A stretch of 64,000 nt of DNA from CAYUMU01 sp964445985 (GCA_964445985.1 CAYUMU010000008.1:1-64000), one strand, 5' to 3'; counted from the first letter of the stretch, positions 7,841-16,554 are shown. Numbers and translations are program-made. Notes: generated from the letters alone by a model not told the origin.

Positions 7841-8491
7841 TCACTGCCCCCGGGCCGCTGCCACCGCTTGCACAAACTTGCGGGCCTGGCTTTCGATGCG
7901 TTTCAGGTCGCCTTCCATCAGGGCCTTGGTTTCGGCCAGGGCGCCGCCCACGCCCAAGGCACAGGCGCCCGCCTTGAGGAAGTCGCCCGCGTTTTCGGCG
8001 GTGACGCCGCCGGTGGGCATCAGACGAATTTGCGGGAGCGGGCCGCGGAGGGCCTTTAAGTATTGTGGTCCCACGCAGTCCGACGGAAAGACCTTGACGA
8101 TATCGGCCCCGGCTTGCCAGGCGGCGACGATTTCGGTGGGGGTAAAAGCCCCCGGCATGGCCAGCTTGCCGTAGCGCTTGCAGGCCCGGATGACGTCCAA
8201 CTGCACGGTGGGGGAAACCAGGAACTGGGCGCCGGCGGAAAAGGCGATCCGGGCGGTCGGTTCGTCGAGCACCGTGCCGGCCCCGAGTAATACGCGGTCT
8301 CCCAGGCGGTCGGCCACGGTTTCGAGCACTTTTTCGGCCTTGGGCACGGTGAAGGTGACTTCGATCACTTCCACGCCTCCCGCCAGCAGAGCCTCGGCGG
8401 CATCGGCCAGGCGTTCGCCGCTGGGGGCCCGCAGGATGGCCACCAAACCGGTTCGCAACACGCGAGCCAAAGGGTCTTCTTTCACCGTCAT
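7841..8491 (-). CDS. eda: KDPG/KHG aldolase
   Basis: A class I aldolase of 216 aa that splits 2-keto-3-deoxy-6-phosphogluconate into pyruvate and glyceraldehyde 3-phosphate in the Entner-Doudoroff or sugar-acid pathways (some members also act on 2-keto-4-hydroxyglutarate). The Schiff-base lysine is Lys133 in ADIVKVFPSD. The base Glu44 lies in VEVIEVTF, and Arg21 (AILRAP) with LGAGTV and the MPTGGV phosphate loop complete the site. Start 8491 is supported by GGGAGG six bases upstream. No 6-phosphogluconate dehydratase or sugar-acid kinase is nearby, so the upstream substrate route is unknown. The hisD gene follows after 68 bp, a link that need not be functional. Confidence 0.95.
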   Translation of the reverse strand: MTVKEDPLARVLRTGLVAILRAPSGERLADAAEALLAGGVEVIEVTFTVPKAEKVLETVADRLGDRVLLGAGTVLDEPTARIAFSAGAQFLVSPTVQLDVIRACKRYGKLAMPGAFTPTEIVAAWQAGADIVKVFPSDCVGPQYLKALRGPLPQIRLMPTGGVTAENAGDFLKAGACALGVGGALAETKALMEGDLKRIESQARKFVQAVAAARGQ

Positions 8492-9013
8492 GAATCCTCC
8501 CAGATTGCCCTTTGGCGAAGCGGGGTATTCCGCATAGAATCAAAGCGTTGGGTAGACAGTATCGCTGCCGACGCAAGTAGTTTCATCGCCAGCGCTAGCC
8601 CGGCACCTGAGCTTTGGCGACGGTAATCCCAAAACTTGCCGCGAGAAGCAAAAATACCATGGGCCAGCCGCAGCGAGGTTTCGTAGTAGACGAGACCCAA
8701 GGCGGCAAGCCACAATAAGACGATCTCGTAAAAGCACAGCCTAGGAACCGGCCTGGGGAGTGTCAACGCACTGCAAGCGTTGCTCGGCTGGGTACTTTGA
8801 CAAGATGGAGTGTCCAGATGAGATCCTTCCCCTGGGGAGTAAGTTCGGCCCAGCGGGGGAAGCGGCTCGGCCGGTAGAATCAGCGTGTTGGAAGCATGAG
8901 CAGAAGATGGACGGAATTGCCGGTGATCGAGATAATTGGGGACGGGGGGATTTGAGAAAGCTAGAGCATCGGTGGGCGCTTGGTGATTAGGAGCCCCCCC
9001 GCCGAGCAGAAGC
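8492..9013. other. Intergenic region upstream of eda
   Basis: About 520 bp between divergent genes. A minus-strand frame here has a hydrophobic stretch (about 8630-8745) but no Met before it, no ribosome site and no family I recognise; I treat it as non-coding or as a decayed remnant. Promoters for eda and for the small membrane protein should lie here. Confidence 0.4.
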
Positions 9014-9286
9014 GTGAAGGCGATGCTCGACTTCCTCACCACCCCTACGGCGAAATACGTGTTGCTGTTTGCCGGCATGGCCGCTTTATTGGCCATGGGG
9101 TTTTACGTAATCCAAAAATTCCGTTCCAGCCTCAAAGACAACCTACCATCGGCCAGTGACCACATCTCGCATTTTCGGGATTTGCGATCGCAAGGTAAGC
9201 TGACCGACGAAGAATACCGAACTATAAAGACGCAGCTGGCGAAGAAGTTCCAAGACGAACTAAGAGACGCAGGCAACGAGAGTTAG
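9014..9286 (+). CDS. Small single-pass membrane protein with SHOCT-like tail
   Basis: A 90-aa protein of unknown function. Residues about 13-33 (AKYVLLFAGMAALLAMGFYVI) form one membrane helix, followed by a basic turn. The C-terminal part (LRSQGKLTDEEYRTIKTQLAKKF) resembles the short helical SHOCT motif (G-x-L-[TS]-x-E-E-[YF]), often found at the end of membrane or cytosolic oligomeric proteins. The start may be the GTG at 9014 or the ATG at 9023; neither has a strong ribosome site. It precedes clpX by 299 bp in the same direction, though clpX has its own ribosome site and probably its own promoter. The protein assignment is moderately firm, the function open. Confidence 0.65.
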   Translation: MKAMLDFLTTPTAKYVLLFAGMAALLAMGFYVIQKFRSSLKDNLPSASDHISHFRDLRSQGKLTDEEYRTIKTQLAKKFQDELRDAGNES

Positions 9287-9574
9287 CGGGAGATGGATCT
9301 TGCGGTCGGGGTAGTCCTTGCGGACTGTGCCGGCAGAGAGGTTTGCCTTCCAAAAACCGGTGCGTTGAGCCCTCGCGGTTCGATACGAAGACCTTCCGAG
9401 GATGGTTGGAAACCAGGCCAGCGACATCACGAGCAGCTCGACGCAGAGGTCATGGATGTCCCGTTGGCGGAGAGGCGCCTGTGCCTCCCCGTGCCACGCG
9501 AGCGATAATTGTGCTGGGAACTGTATGGTCGGCCCGGTGTCGTTTCCTGGTGGGAGCGAGACTCGGCAACCGGA

Positions 9575-9580
9575 AAGGAG
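9575..9580 (+). promoter_or_regulatory. clpX ribosome binding site
   Basis: The string GGAAAGGAG ends five bases before the ATG at 9586 and decides the start against the longer open frame. Confidence 0.85.
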
Positions 9581-9585
9581 TAGGC

Positions 9586-10875
9586 ATGCCCTCCGGCAGG
9601 GACATGAATATTGGTAAGCGAGGCACTGGCGGCAACAAACGCAACGCGTTCTGTTCGTTCTGCCGCAAAAGCTATCGCGAAGTGGGACCGCTCGTTGAGG
9701 GACCCGGCGATGTGTACATTTGCGGTGAATGCATCGAGTTGTGCCAGTCCATTCTGGACCAGGAAAAGCGTCGTCGCGGTAGCGACAAACAGCTTTTCAA
9801 AAAGGTTCCCTCACCTCGGGAAATTGTTACACAACTGAACGAGTATGTGATTGGCCAAGAGCACGCCAAAAAGGTGCTCTCCGTGGCCGTGCATAGTCAT
9901 TACAAACGGTTGATGCTTGAGCATGAGCCGGGCGATGTGGAAATCGACAAGAGCAACATCCTGCTCATCGGTCCCACCGGCAGCGGCAAAACGCTGTTGG
10001 CCAAGACCCTGGCCCGGATCTTGAACGTGCCCTTCGCCATTGGCGACGCCACCACGCTGACCGAAGCCGGTTACGTGGGCGAGGATGTCGAAAACCTGTT
10101 GCTCAAGCTGCTGCACGCGGCCGACTTCGACCTCGAAGCCGCCCAGCGTGGAGTGCTCTACATCGACGAAATCGACAAGATCGGCAAAACGAGCCACAAC
10201 GTCTCCATTACCCGAGACGTTTCCGGCGAGGGCGTGCAGCAAGCGCTCCTCAAAATGTTGGAAGGCACCGTGGCCAACGTGCCGCCGCAAGGGGGGCGCA
10301 AGCACCCTGAGCAGCAGTACATTCAAATGGATACCACGAATATCCTCTTCATCTGCGGAGGAACATTCGTGGGGATCGATAAGATTATTGGCAAGCGACT
10401 GGGTCGCCGGGCGATTGGTTTCAGCGCCGGATCGGGCGACGAAGCCGCCGGCGACGCTCAAATGAGCAAGCTGCTGAGCCAGGCCACCAGCGACGACATC
10501 CTCGAATTCGGTCTGATCCCCGAACTCGTGGGCCGGTTGCCGGTGCTGTCGGCCCTGCTGCCGCTCAGCGTTGATGCCATGGTGAAGGTGCTGACCGAGC
10601 CTCGCAACGCCCTGATCAAGCAGTATCAAAAACTGTTCGACATGGAAGAGGCCAAGCTCGAGTTCGAAGACGAGGCTCTCAAGGCCATTGCCGAAAGGGC
10701 GTTGGAAAAAGACACGGGCGCCCGCGGCCTGCGATCGATTGTGGAAGACATTATGCTCGACATCATGTTCGAGCTGCCTGAAGTGGGGCACGGACAGCGG
10801 TATCGAATCACCGAAGACGTGGTGCGAGGCCGAACCAAGCTGTTCCCCATGGGAGAACCGAAGAAAAGCGCCTAG
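9586..10875 (+). CDS. clpX: ATP-dependent Clp protease ATP-binding subunit ClpX
   Basis: AAA+ unfoldase that recognises substrates and feeds them to the ClpP peptidase. The 429-aa product has the N-terminal C4 zinc domain (Cys23, 26, 46, 49), Walker A GPTGSGKT (129-136), the GYVG pore loop (163-166), Walker B LYIDEIDK (191-198), the RKH pore loop (in GGRKHPEQQ) and the IGF loop that docks ClpP (RRAIGFSAG). Start 9586 follows a near-perfect GGAAAGGAG ribosome site five bases upstream; the frame is open 81 codons further up but that stretch is non-coding. No clpP or tig gene is adjacent, so its usual neighbour is elsewhere. A 15-bp hairpin 47 bp after the stop should end the transcript. Confidence 0.98.
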   Translation: MPSGRDMNIGKRGTGGNKRNAFCSFCRKSYREVGPLVEGPGDVYICGECIELCQSILDQEKRRRGSDKQLFKKVPSPREIVTQLNEYVIGQEHAKKVLSVAVHSHYKRLMLEHEPGDVEIDKSNILLIGPTGSGKTLLAKTLARILNVPFAIGDATTLTEAGYVGEDVENLLLKLLHAADFDLEAAQRGVLYIDEIDKIGKTSHNVSITRDVSGEGVQQALLKMLEGTVANVPPQGGRKHPEQQYIQMDTTNILFICGGTFVGIDKIIGKRLGRRAIGFSAGSGDEAAGDAQMSKLLSQATSDDILEFGLIPELVGRLPVLSALLPLSVDAMVKVLTEPRNALIKQYQKLFDMEEAKLEFEDEALKAIAERALEKDTGARGLRSIVEDIMLDIMFELPEVGHGQRYRITEDVVRGRTKLFPMGEPKKSA

Positions 10876-10922
10876 TAACGCGCTGCTGGTTACGCAAACT
10901 GGGTGAGCGTAGCAGGTATTTG

Positions 10923-10956
10923 CAAACGGCCGCGGTGGCAACACCGCGGCCGTTTG
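10923..10956 (+). terminator. Hairpin terminator after clpX
   Basis: A perfect 15-bp stem (CAAACGGCCGCGGTG at 10923-10937, complement at 10942-10956) with a 4-base loop GCAA, followed by the T-rich GTGTTGTGTTTG. The strong stem just after clpX suggests transcript ending or 3'-end protection. The U-run is interrupted, so efficiency is uncertain. Confidence 0.7.
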
Positions 10957-11086
10957 TGTTGTGTTTGCCAAGCAGTGCCGCGCAGCGTGCCCAATTGGAA
11001 GCCGAGAAGCGGGCGGAGATCGCGGCCATTTACCGCCGCTGGCCGGAATTCCGTGCCACAGGCAGTTTTGATCGTCGTAAGTCTAG

Positions 11087-11160
11087 TACGCCCGGAGGGA
11101 TTCGAACCCCCAACCCTCGGTTCCGAAGACCGATGCGCTATCCAATTGCGCCACGGGCGC
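11087..11160 (-). tRNA. tRNA-Arg (anticodon UCG)
   Basis: A 74-base cloverleaf on the minus strand: acceptor GCGCCCG pairs with CGGGCGU (one G-U), D arm GCGC...GCGC, anticodon stem TCGGT/ACCGA with loop CUUCGGA (anticodon UCG reading CGA arginine codons), T stem GGGGG/CCCUC with the TTCGAAT loop. The discriminator base is A, and the CCA end is not encoded. It is the only tRNA I see in the window and lies alone between clpX and the Tyr-rich gene. Confidence 0.93.
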
Positions 11161-11280
11161 GGCCTTTGAGCGGCGAGCGGTGGTTGCCGCTGCCGCTCCT
11201 CTGTTGCTCATCTTAAGTTTCTAGCTGAGGGGAGCAAGCCCCCCCCGTCGCTCGTCCGGCCATTGTTGGCCCGCGCGTTG

Positions 11281-11556
11281 TTACCAGCAGCCTGGGTAAT
11301 AGGCGCCGTAGCGAACACCATAACCACCATAGTAGGCGCCGTAGCTGGGGCGGTAGTAAGTGGGGTAATAGGCGGGTCCGTAATACGACGAATAGAAGGT
11401 GGAGTATGTGGGGTAGTAGGCCGGGTAGCCGTACGAGGGATAGTGCACGCCCACTCGGTAACCCCATTGAGCCTCTGCCTTGCGATCCAGATTGGCAATC
11501 GCCAACGCGCCCACCAGAACCACAGACATGACCAGCAATCGTTTCCATTGGGACAT
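11281..11556 (-). CDS. Small secreted tyrosine-rich protein
   Basis: A 91-aa hypothetical. Residues 1-29 form a signal peptide (KRLLVMSVVLVGALAIANL, cleavage likely near AEAQ). The mature part is about 62 residues and nearly one third Tyr, with repeated YY, PSYG, YYPTY and YYGG motifs and one Cys near the end. Start 11556 has CAGGAG eight bases upstream. Similar short Tyr/Gly-rich exported proteins occur in planctomycetes, where they are thought to be surface or matrix components. The gene lies downstream of rpoD on the same strand, but a strong terminator (11616-11651) separates them. Function not known. Confidence 0.75.
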   Translation of the reverse strand: MSQWKRLLVMSVVLVGALAIANLDRKAEAQWGYRVGVHYPSYGYPAYYPTYSTFYSSYYGPAYYPTYYRPSYGAYYGGYGVRYGAYYPGCW

Positions 11557-11615
11557 CGATCGGTCTCCTGTAAATGGCTGAAAGCGTCGAGTGGAAAGCC
11601 GGACGACTATCCACG

Positions 11616-11651
11616 AAAAATGGCCGGACAAGCAAGGTGCTTGTCCGGCCA
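11616..11651 (-). terminator. Intrinsic terminator downstream of rpoD
   Basis: On the minus strand the stem TGGCCGGACAAGCA pairs perfectly with TGCTTGTCCGGCCA (14 bp, loop of three) and is followed at once by TTTTT. This is a textbook intrinsic terminator for transcripts coming from rpoD. Flanking CACGAAAA/TTTTCGTG extends the symmetry, so it may act in both directions. Confidence 0.85.
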
Positions 11652-11780
11652 CAATTTTCGTGCGCTCTGGGAGCCCTGTCCAGGGTTGAGCGATCAAGTT
11701 TCGCTAATCGTCCACGGATTCAGCCCGAGCCCCACCGTATTGTGAGGCAAATTCCCAAAGGCTTATTCCCAAAAGGCTTA

Positions 11781-11857
11781 GAGCCTATCCGTGAACCCTG
11801 TTTTCCCCTCAATCCAACATCTCCCGCCAGGGGCGAGGGAGTATTTGGATAGGGCCT
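11781..11857 (-). repeat. Element with GAGCCTATCC ends, copy 2
   Basis: Reverse-oriented copy of the element at 5437-5507. It has GAGCCTATCC at 11781-11790 and GGATAGGGCC at 11848-11857, with CTCCCGCCAGGGGCGAGGGAG and TTTTCCCCT inside. Its right end touches the last base of the rpoD stop codon. Confidence 0.7.
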
Positions 11858-13416
11858 TAGTCCAAAAATCCGGCTAGTTCTTGGCTGCGGCTGGGTTGTT
11901 GCAGCTTGCGAACCGCCTTGGCTTCAATCTGGCGGATGCGCTCGCGGGTGACCTTAAAAATGTGGCCGACCTCTTCGAGCGTGTAGCTGTAACCGTCGCC
12001 CAAGCCATAGCGCAGGCGGATGATCTCGCGTTCGCGGTAGCTCAAGGTTTTGAGCACCTTGTTGATGCGACTGCGGAGCATCTCGTGGGCGGCGCCGTGG
12101 GCGGGGCTTTCGGCGCCGCTATCGGGCAGCAGGTCGCCAAAGTGGCTGTCCTCGCTGTTGCCGACCGGCCGATCCAGGCTGATCGGATAACGGCTCATGG
12201 CCATCACCCGGCGCGCCTCGTCGACCGCACAGCCCGCCTCGTTGGCGGTTTCTTCAATGGTGGGCTCGCGGCCGAGGCGTTGGAGCAGTTGCCGCGACAC
12301 ATTTCGCACTTTGGACATGGTTTCGACCATGTGGACCGGAATCCGAATGGTCCGGCTTTGGTCGGCCACGGCCCGGGTGATCGCCTGGCGAATCCACCAC
12401 GTGGCGTAGGTGCAGAACTTGAACCCGCGACGGTACTCAAACTTATCGACGGCCCGCATCAGACCGGCATTGCCTTCCTGGATGAGATCCAAAAAGCTAA
12501 GGCCGCGATTGCGATACTTCTTGGCAATGGAAACCACCAGACGGAGATTGCCTTCGGACAACGCTCGCTTGGCTTGCTGGTACTGAGCGTGCACTTCGAG
12601 CACGTACCGCACGCGGTTGCGGAGGCTGGTGGGGGTTTCTTGCGTTTGCCGGAGGATCGAGCGGTACTCGCGGATGAGGGGCCGCAGTTCTTCGGCTGGC
12701 GCTTTTTCCAGCTTCATGCGCTGGATTTTGGTTTTCAGTTCATCGACCCGGCGGCTGAATTCCACCATGAGATCAATGCGAGACTCAATGCGATGGGTGC
12801 GAAGGCCCAATTCTTCAATCAAACGAACCGCGCGCCGGCGGCGAAGGCCCAGGCGGATCCAGGCGGCCCTGCGAACATTGGCTTTGGCCTTGCGACTGAT
12901 CGCCAGGCGGTAGTCCTCCTGGTTTTGCTTGAGCAGCAATTCCAGGGTTCGCAAGTTGTGAGGGAGCCGACCGAGAATCTGCTCTTTTTCGAGCTGATCG
13001 GTAACCGAGACTTGCACCGTGCGATCGAAGGGCAGCTCATTGGCCTCGACGCGCTTCAGCACCTTAAAGGCATCTTGAATGACGTAGTCGCATTCCAAGA
13101 GCTTGTGGCGGAATTTAGCGCGGGTAATTTCGATTCGCTTGGCTAGCTCGATTTCCTGTTGACGGGTGAGCAGCGGGATTTCGCCCATCTGCGTCAGGTA
13201 CATGCGTACCGGATCATCGGACCACGACTCCGATTCCTCGCTTTCCAGCTGTTCTTCCGCGGCCAAGTCTTCGTCGGTGGCGCGGTCAGAATCGTCATCG
13301 GAATCGATTATGTCGTCGTCCAGATCATCCTCGTCCGTCTTGTCAGCCAACTCGACTGCGTCCTCGGGGGAGGGGGTCCGTTCGTCGTCGAGATCGTCTA
13401 ACAATGCATCGTACAA
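11857..13416 (-). CDS. rpoD: RNA polymerase principal sigma factor RpoD (sigma-70)
   Basis: The 519-aa primary sigma factor directs core RNA polymerase to housekeeping promoters. Residues about 1-70 are strongly acidic with Asp/Glu runs instead of a standard region 1.1. Region 1.2 is DDPVRMYLTQMGEIPLLTR, and a basic/helical insert follows. Region 2 is ALSEGNLRLVVSIAKKYRNRG then LDLIQEGNAGLMRAVDKFEY and YATWWIRQAI; regions 3 and 4 end in LSYREREIIRLRYGLGDG, TLEEVG and VTRERIRQIEAKA. I chose the TTG at 13416 because AGGAG lies seven bases upstream; the frame continues six codons further to another TTG with no ribosome site. A long non-coding leader region precedes it and a strong terminator lies about 200 bp after it. 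Confidence 0.97.
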   Translation of the reverse strand: MYDALLDDLDDERTPSPEDAVELADKTDEDDLDDDIIDSDDDSDRATDEDLAAEEQLESEESESWSDDPVRMYLTQMGEIPLLTRQQEIELAKRIEITRAKFRHKLLECDYVIQDAFKVLKRVEANELPFDRTVQVSVTDQLEKEQILGRLPHNLRTLELLLKQNQEDYRLAISRKAKANVRRAAWIRLGLRRRRAVRLIEELGLRTHRIESRIDLMVEFSRRVDELKTKIQRMKLEKAPAEELRPLIREYRSILRQTQETPTSLRNRVRYVLEVHAQYQQAKRALSEGNLRLVVSIAKKYRNRGLSFLDLIQEGNAGLMRAVDKFEYRRGFKFCTYATWWIRQAITRAVADQSRTIRIPVHMVETMSKVRNVSRQLLQRLGREPTIEETANEAGCAVDEARRVMAMSRYPISLDRPVGNSEDSHFGDLLPDSGAESPAHGAAHEMLRSRINKVLKTLSYREREIIRLRYGLGDGYSYTLEEVGHIFKVTRERIRQIEAKAVRKLQQPSRSQELAGFLD

Positions 13417-14554
13417 ATCACCACTCCTACGCAAAAATGTCCGTGAGTTCAGTCCCAGGGGACCAAGCCCACAAGGGGTGAGGGTATTCGCTTACTTTTA
13501 GAACGGGTCGCAAAGGTGGGAGCTGCTGGTGGGGAATGCGCTTCCCAACATACTCTGCGACGCGGGCTCTCGCTGCGAACAGTAACTCAGAAAATCGCCA
13601 CACAACTCTACCCACTCGTTTCCCCAACCTCGGAGGGAAATCAGCAGATGGTAAAAAATGAGGCGCTATCCATGGCGGGGGTATCCAGCACGTAACGCGA
13701 ATCTTTTCTGACCCTTAAAACAACCGCATCCTTCCAGCGCCAGCGGATTGCCCCCTATGATCCGAAGGCTCCGATGTTTGGATGGACGGTGTTAGGGTCG
13801 GGATAGTTGGCTGCTCCTCCGCGTTCTCTCGGGCGTGCTTCGTTGGCCTAGTCTACTTACGGCTTTGTTCGAGTTCCGATTCTCGTTCAGGCTGGGGGAA
13901 AAATAGTTCGTGAAGGAATGCTGAAGTTGCCTACCCCCGTGACCGTTAAGTGAAGTTATTTAAGGGGGATAGGTAAAATGCCTGAGCGACAACCCAGCGT
14001 TGGTGAAATGCCCAAAATGTTGACTGCCGGGCACTGAACCGACTTTGCTGCTCATCAACCTGCTTTGCTACTCGTACCTTGGCCCAAAACTTCTAAACCA
14101 TTTTATAGCCATACTTTGCGGCCTATTGGGCCATTTATCTGGTACGGCTGGAAAGGATCGTGAGGGTTTTGGGTGAATGTTTACAAATGAGGATTGACAA
14201 AAGCTTGCCGAAAGTTTCTTTGAAATTGTGCTTTCGGTTGGCCGGAATCTAACTGCCACCCCCCTCTTGCCGGTGGGGGGCAAACTGCAAAACCAACTGC
14301 GGCAGGATTTTCCTGTTTGGCGGTCGCTTTGTCCCCTCGCCACGACTCATTCTATTCACGTCCTAAGCCGGGTCTAGTGTTTTGTGAACACGGACCTTAA
14401 AAAAGTTGGGGTTGCTCCGCTAGCACCGAATCTCCAATCGGGGGGCGGGCAGGCTCGCTTGCGCGCAGCCGCGGGTGGGTTGGCCGAGTTGCCGCCGATT
14501 GGGCCAGCGGCCGCGTGTCGGCAGGCGATTCCCGGTTACTTTTGGTGTGGATGG
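13417..14554. other. Long non-coding region upstream of rpoD
   Basis: About 1.1 kb without a credible gene, visibly richer in A/T than its surroundings. Its right end meets the 3' end of the amidohydrolase gene, so both flanking genes point the same way and this is the rpoD upstream region. It contains a hairpin (13930-13973), an imperfect tandem repeat (CTTTGCTGCTC / CTTTGCTACTC at about 14043-14076) and a C6/G6 hairpin near 14260-14280. No known RNA family (tmRNA, RNase P, SRP, 6S) could be recognised by eye. Confidence 0.5.
13930..13973. repeat. Hairpin in rpoD upstream region
   Basis: CCTACCCCC (13930-13938) pairs with GGGGGATAGG (13964-13973) with a one-base bulge and an A/T-rich 25-base loop. 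It may be part of a leader RNA or the end of a small RNA; the role is unknown. Confidence 0.4.
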
Positions 14555-15559
14555 TTAACGAGGTTGAGCCTGTTTGAGCCCGTAAAATGCGATGGCATTT
14601 TCGGCAAATAGCTTGCGGCGATCGACCTCGCTACGCTCCTTGACGATCTCCTGGAGCGTTTCCACCCAGCGCTGCAAACTCCCCCCCAGGTTGCAAACAG
14701 GCCAGTCGCCTCCGAACATGACACGGTCGGGGCCGAACACTTCCAGGGTGTGATTCACGACCGGCGCCAGTTCCTCGGCATCCCAATGGTCGGTGGCCTT
14801 GTCGACGATACCGGACACTTTGCAAACGACGTTCTTTTGCCTGGCGACCTGGGCGATTGCCCGCTGCCAGGCGGAGTGATCTCGTGTTTTTGGAGGCTCG
14901 TTGCCGCAGTGGTCAAGAATGAAACGCGTGTTGGGGCAGCGTTCGATCAATTTAGCCGCGTCGGCCAGTTCCGCCGGACGAATGCAGATATCGAAACGGA
15001 GTCCCAACTCGCCCAACTTTTGGACGCCAGCGATAAACGGGTCTTGCAAGCAGTAGCCGCGGGGCGTGCCGGGGCCATGCAAAACCTGGCGGACCCCTTT
15101 CACATAGGGTGATTTGCGATATCTGGCGATGTACTCAGCAAATCCTTCGCTGGCGGGGTGACCCCCGATGACGGCGGCGGTCATGGGGTTATTGTCCTGC
15201 TGGCACAGGTCGATCACGTAGTCGGCCTCGGCCGACTGCAGGGGGGGATCGACATCCACCTCCATGTAAACGGTTTGGACCACGTTCAGCCCTCGGACGG
15301 CCGCCAGGTAGTCAGACATCAAAAAATTCTTTTTCAACGCGGGCACGTCGGCCGTCCAAGGCAGCCGCAGTTTGTTCAGATCCCACAGGTGTTGATGCGT
15401 GTCGACGATGGGCAGGGCTTCCATGGCTGTGCGGTCCTGGCCGGCATGGAGGAGAGAGAGGGAATTTACCGCACCGGCGCTCGCTCCGGCCAAAACGCTG
15501 GCGGCAACGCCCAGGTTGGTTTGCAGGAACCGTCTGCGTGGCATGATGGGAACAGACAT
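14555..15559 (-). CDS. Amidohydrolase-2 family protein with Tat-type leader
   Basis: A 334-aa member of the amidohydrolase-2 family (TIM-barrel hydrolases, including L-fuconolactonases and related sugar lactonases). The N terminus MPRRRFLQTNLGVAAS then a hydrophobic Ala/Gly stretch is a Tat signal, which suggests export in folded, metal-bound form. The barrel begins IVDTHQHLWDL (HxH-like metal site) and ends with VMFGGDWPVCN, whose Asp is the usual last metal ligand; FILDHCG in the middle carries a further His. The most likely substrate is a sugar lactone or similar carbonyl ester, but this is inference from family. Start 15559 or Met6 are both possible. It precedes the rpoD leader on the same strand. 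Confidence 0.88.
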   Translation of the reverse strand: MSVPIMPRRRFLQTNLGVAASVLAGASAGAVNSLSLLHAGQDRTAMEALPIVDTHQHLWDLNKLRLPWTADVPALKKNFLMSDYLAAVRGLNVVQTVYMEVDVDPPLQSAEADYVIDLCQQDNNPMTAAVIGGHPASEGFAEYIARYRKSPYVKGVRQVLHGPGTPRGYCLQDPFIAGVQKLGELGLRFDICIRPAELADAAKLIERCPNTRFILDHCGNEPPKTRDHSAWQRAIAQVARQKNVVCKVSGIVDKATDHWDAEELAPVVNHTLEVFGPDRVMFGGDWPVCNLGGSLQRWVETLQEIVKERSEVDRRKLFAENAIAFYGLKQAQPR

Positions 15560-15651
15560 GGTGGGCGAGCTACCTGATTAAAATGAGAGAGAAGGAAGCA
15601 TGGGACGGCGCCGATCGCCTGCGCGCGGCATGGCCTGGGGGTAAGTCGAGT

Positions 15652-16389
15652 TCACTTCCAGAGGTCGTCGTCGGCAAAGGGATGGGCTGGACGATCGAAT
15701 CGCGGTTTGGGAAGCACCTTCAGGGCCTGCTCGGCCAGCCGCAGGTCTTCGGAAGTGGTGATCTTGAGATTCAAGGGGCTCCCTGGCACGACCACGACTT
15801 TCTTGCCCAGTTGCTCAACCAGTTGGGCGTCGTCGGTGGCGGTTAGCCCTTGCCTTTGAGCATAGGCCGCTCGGAGCCAATCGGTACGAAATACTTGCGG
15901 GGTTTGGGCTTCCCACAATCCGCCCCGTGGTACGGTTTCGCGAATGGCGTTTCCCTCAACGCGTTTGATGGTGCCGGCGATGGGCGTGGCCAAAATGGCG
16001 GCGCCATGTTCGCGGGCGGCGGCGAACACGCTGTCGATCCACTCGCTGGCAAGACAGGGGCGAGCGGCGTCGTGAATGCAAACGAAATCCGTCTCGGCAG
16101 GAACGGTTGCCAGGGCCTTTTCCACCGAATCGGTTCGCTCCGCGCCGCCTTCGACCACTTGAATGCCCAGGAAAATAATGTTGGAAGCAAACCGGCTATC
16201 GAAGTATTCGCGATCTTCGGGCGAGACGACCAGGATGAGCTGGCATACATCGGAGCGATTGACGAACCGTTCGGCGGCGTGGAGCCAGACGGCCCTGTCT
16301 CCCAAGGGAATGTAGGGCTTTTTGTATTGGGGATTGTTGAACCGGCTGCTTTTTCCCGCCGCCGGCAAGATGACAGCGAACTTGGCCAT
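15652..16389 (-). CDS. ispD: 2-C-methyl-D-erythritol 4-phosphate cytidylyltransferase
   Basis: IspD couples CTP to MEP in the third step of the non-mevalonate isoprenoid pathway. The 245-aa product has the nucleotide-binding start AVILPAAGKSSRF, then KKPYIPL (family KPKQYLPL region), ERTDSVEKAL, VCIHDAARPC and GLWEAQTPQVF, and LTATDDAQLVE. Start 16389 is preceded by GAGAGGAC. The usual neighbour ispF is absent. The amidohydrolase follows 92 bp downstream on the same strand, which may be a shared transcript but not an obvious shared pathway. Confidence 0.96.
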   Translation of the reverse strand: MAKFAVILPAAGKSSRFNNPQYKKPYIPLGDRAVWLHAAERFVNRSDVCQLILVVSPEDREYFDSRFASNIIFLGIQVVEGGAERTDSVEKALATVPAETDFVCIHDAARPCLASEWIDSVFAAAREHGAAILATPIAGTIKRVEGNAIRETVPRGGLWEAQTPQVFRTDWLRAAYAQRQGLTATDDAQLVEQLGKKVVVVPGSPLNLKITTSEDLRLAEQALKVLPKPRFDRPAHPFADDDLWK

Positions 16390-16554
16390 GATGTCCTCTC
16401 TGGTTGAGGGCAGCGGTTGAACTTTGCCGTGCGAACTGCCTGCGCTCCATTCTTTCCACGGTAAACCGCGGTGGTCAGGGGGCGAGGAACATCAGGCAGC
16501 CTCCAACCATTGGAGTATAAGCGAACCTCGCGCGAAAGTGACGACTGCCCGCGG

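Noticed and set aside
6384..8576. One long open frame covering hisD and the aldolase region, apparently a 730-residue fusion
   Set aside because: The part upstream of 7772 is antisense to the aldolase gene and has no HisD or other family feature. HisD starts at MPNLN with its usual length.
8488..9096. Minus-strand frame next to eda with a hydrophobic stretch and an ATGA junction with the eda start
   Set aside because: No Met before the hydrophobic part, no ribosome site, no known family. The ATGA is explained by chance; the eda ribosome site stands alone.
14194..14220. TTGACA followed 17-18 bases later by TTTGAA on the plus strand, upstream of the amidohydrolase 3' end
   Set aside because: The -10 match is poor, and no plus-strand gene follows.
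13417..14554. Known structural RNA (tmRNA, RNase P, SRP, 6S)
   Set aside because: None of the conserved strings I know for these RNAs is present; only generic hairpins.
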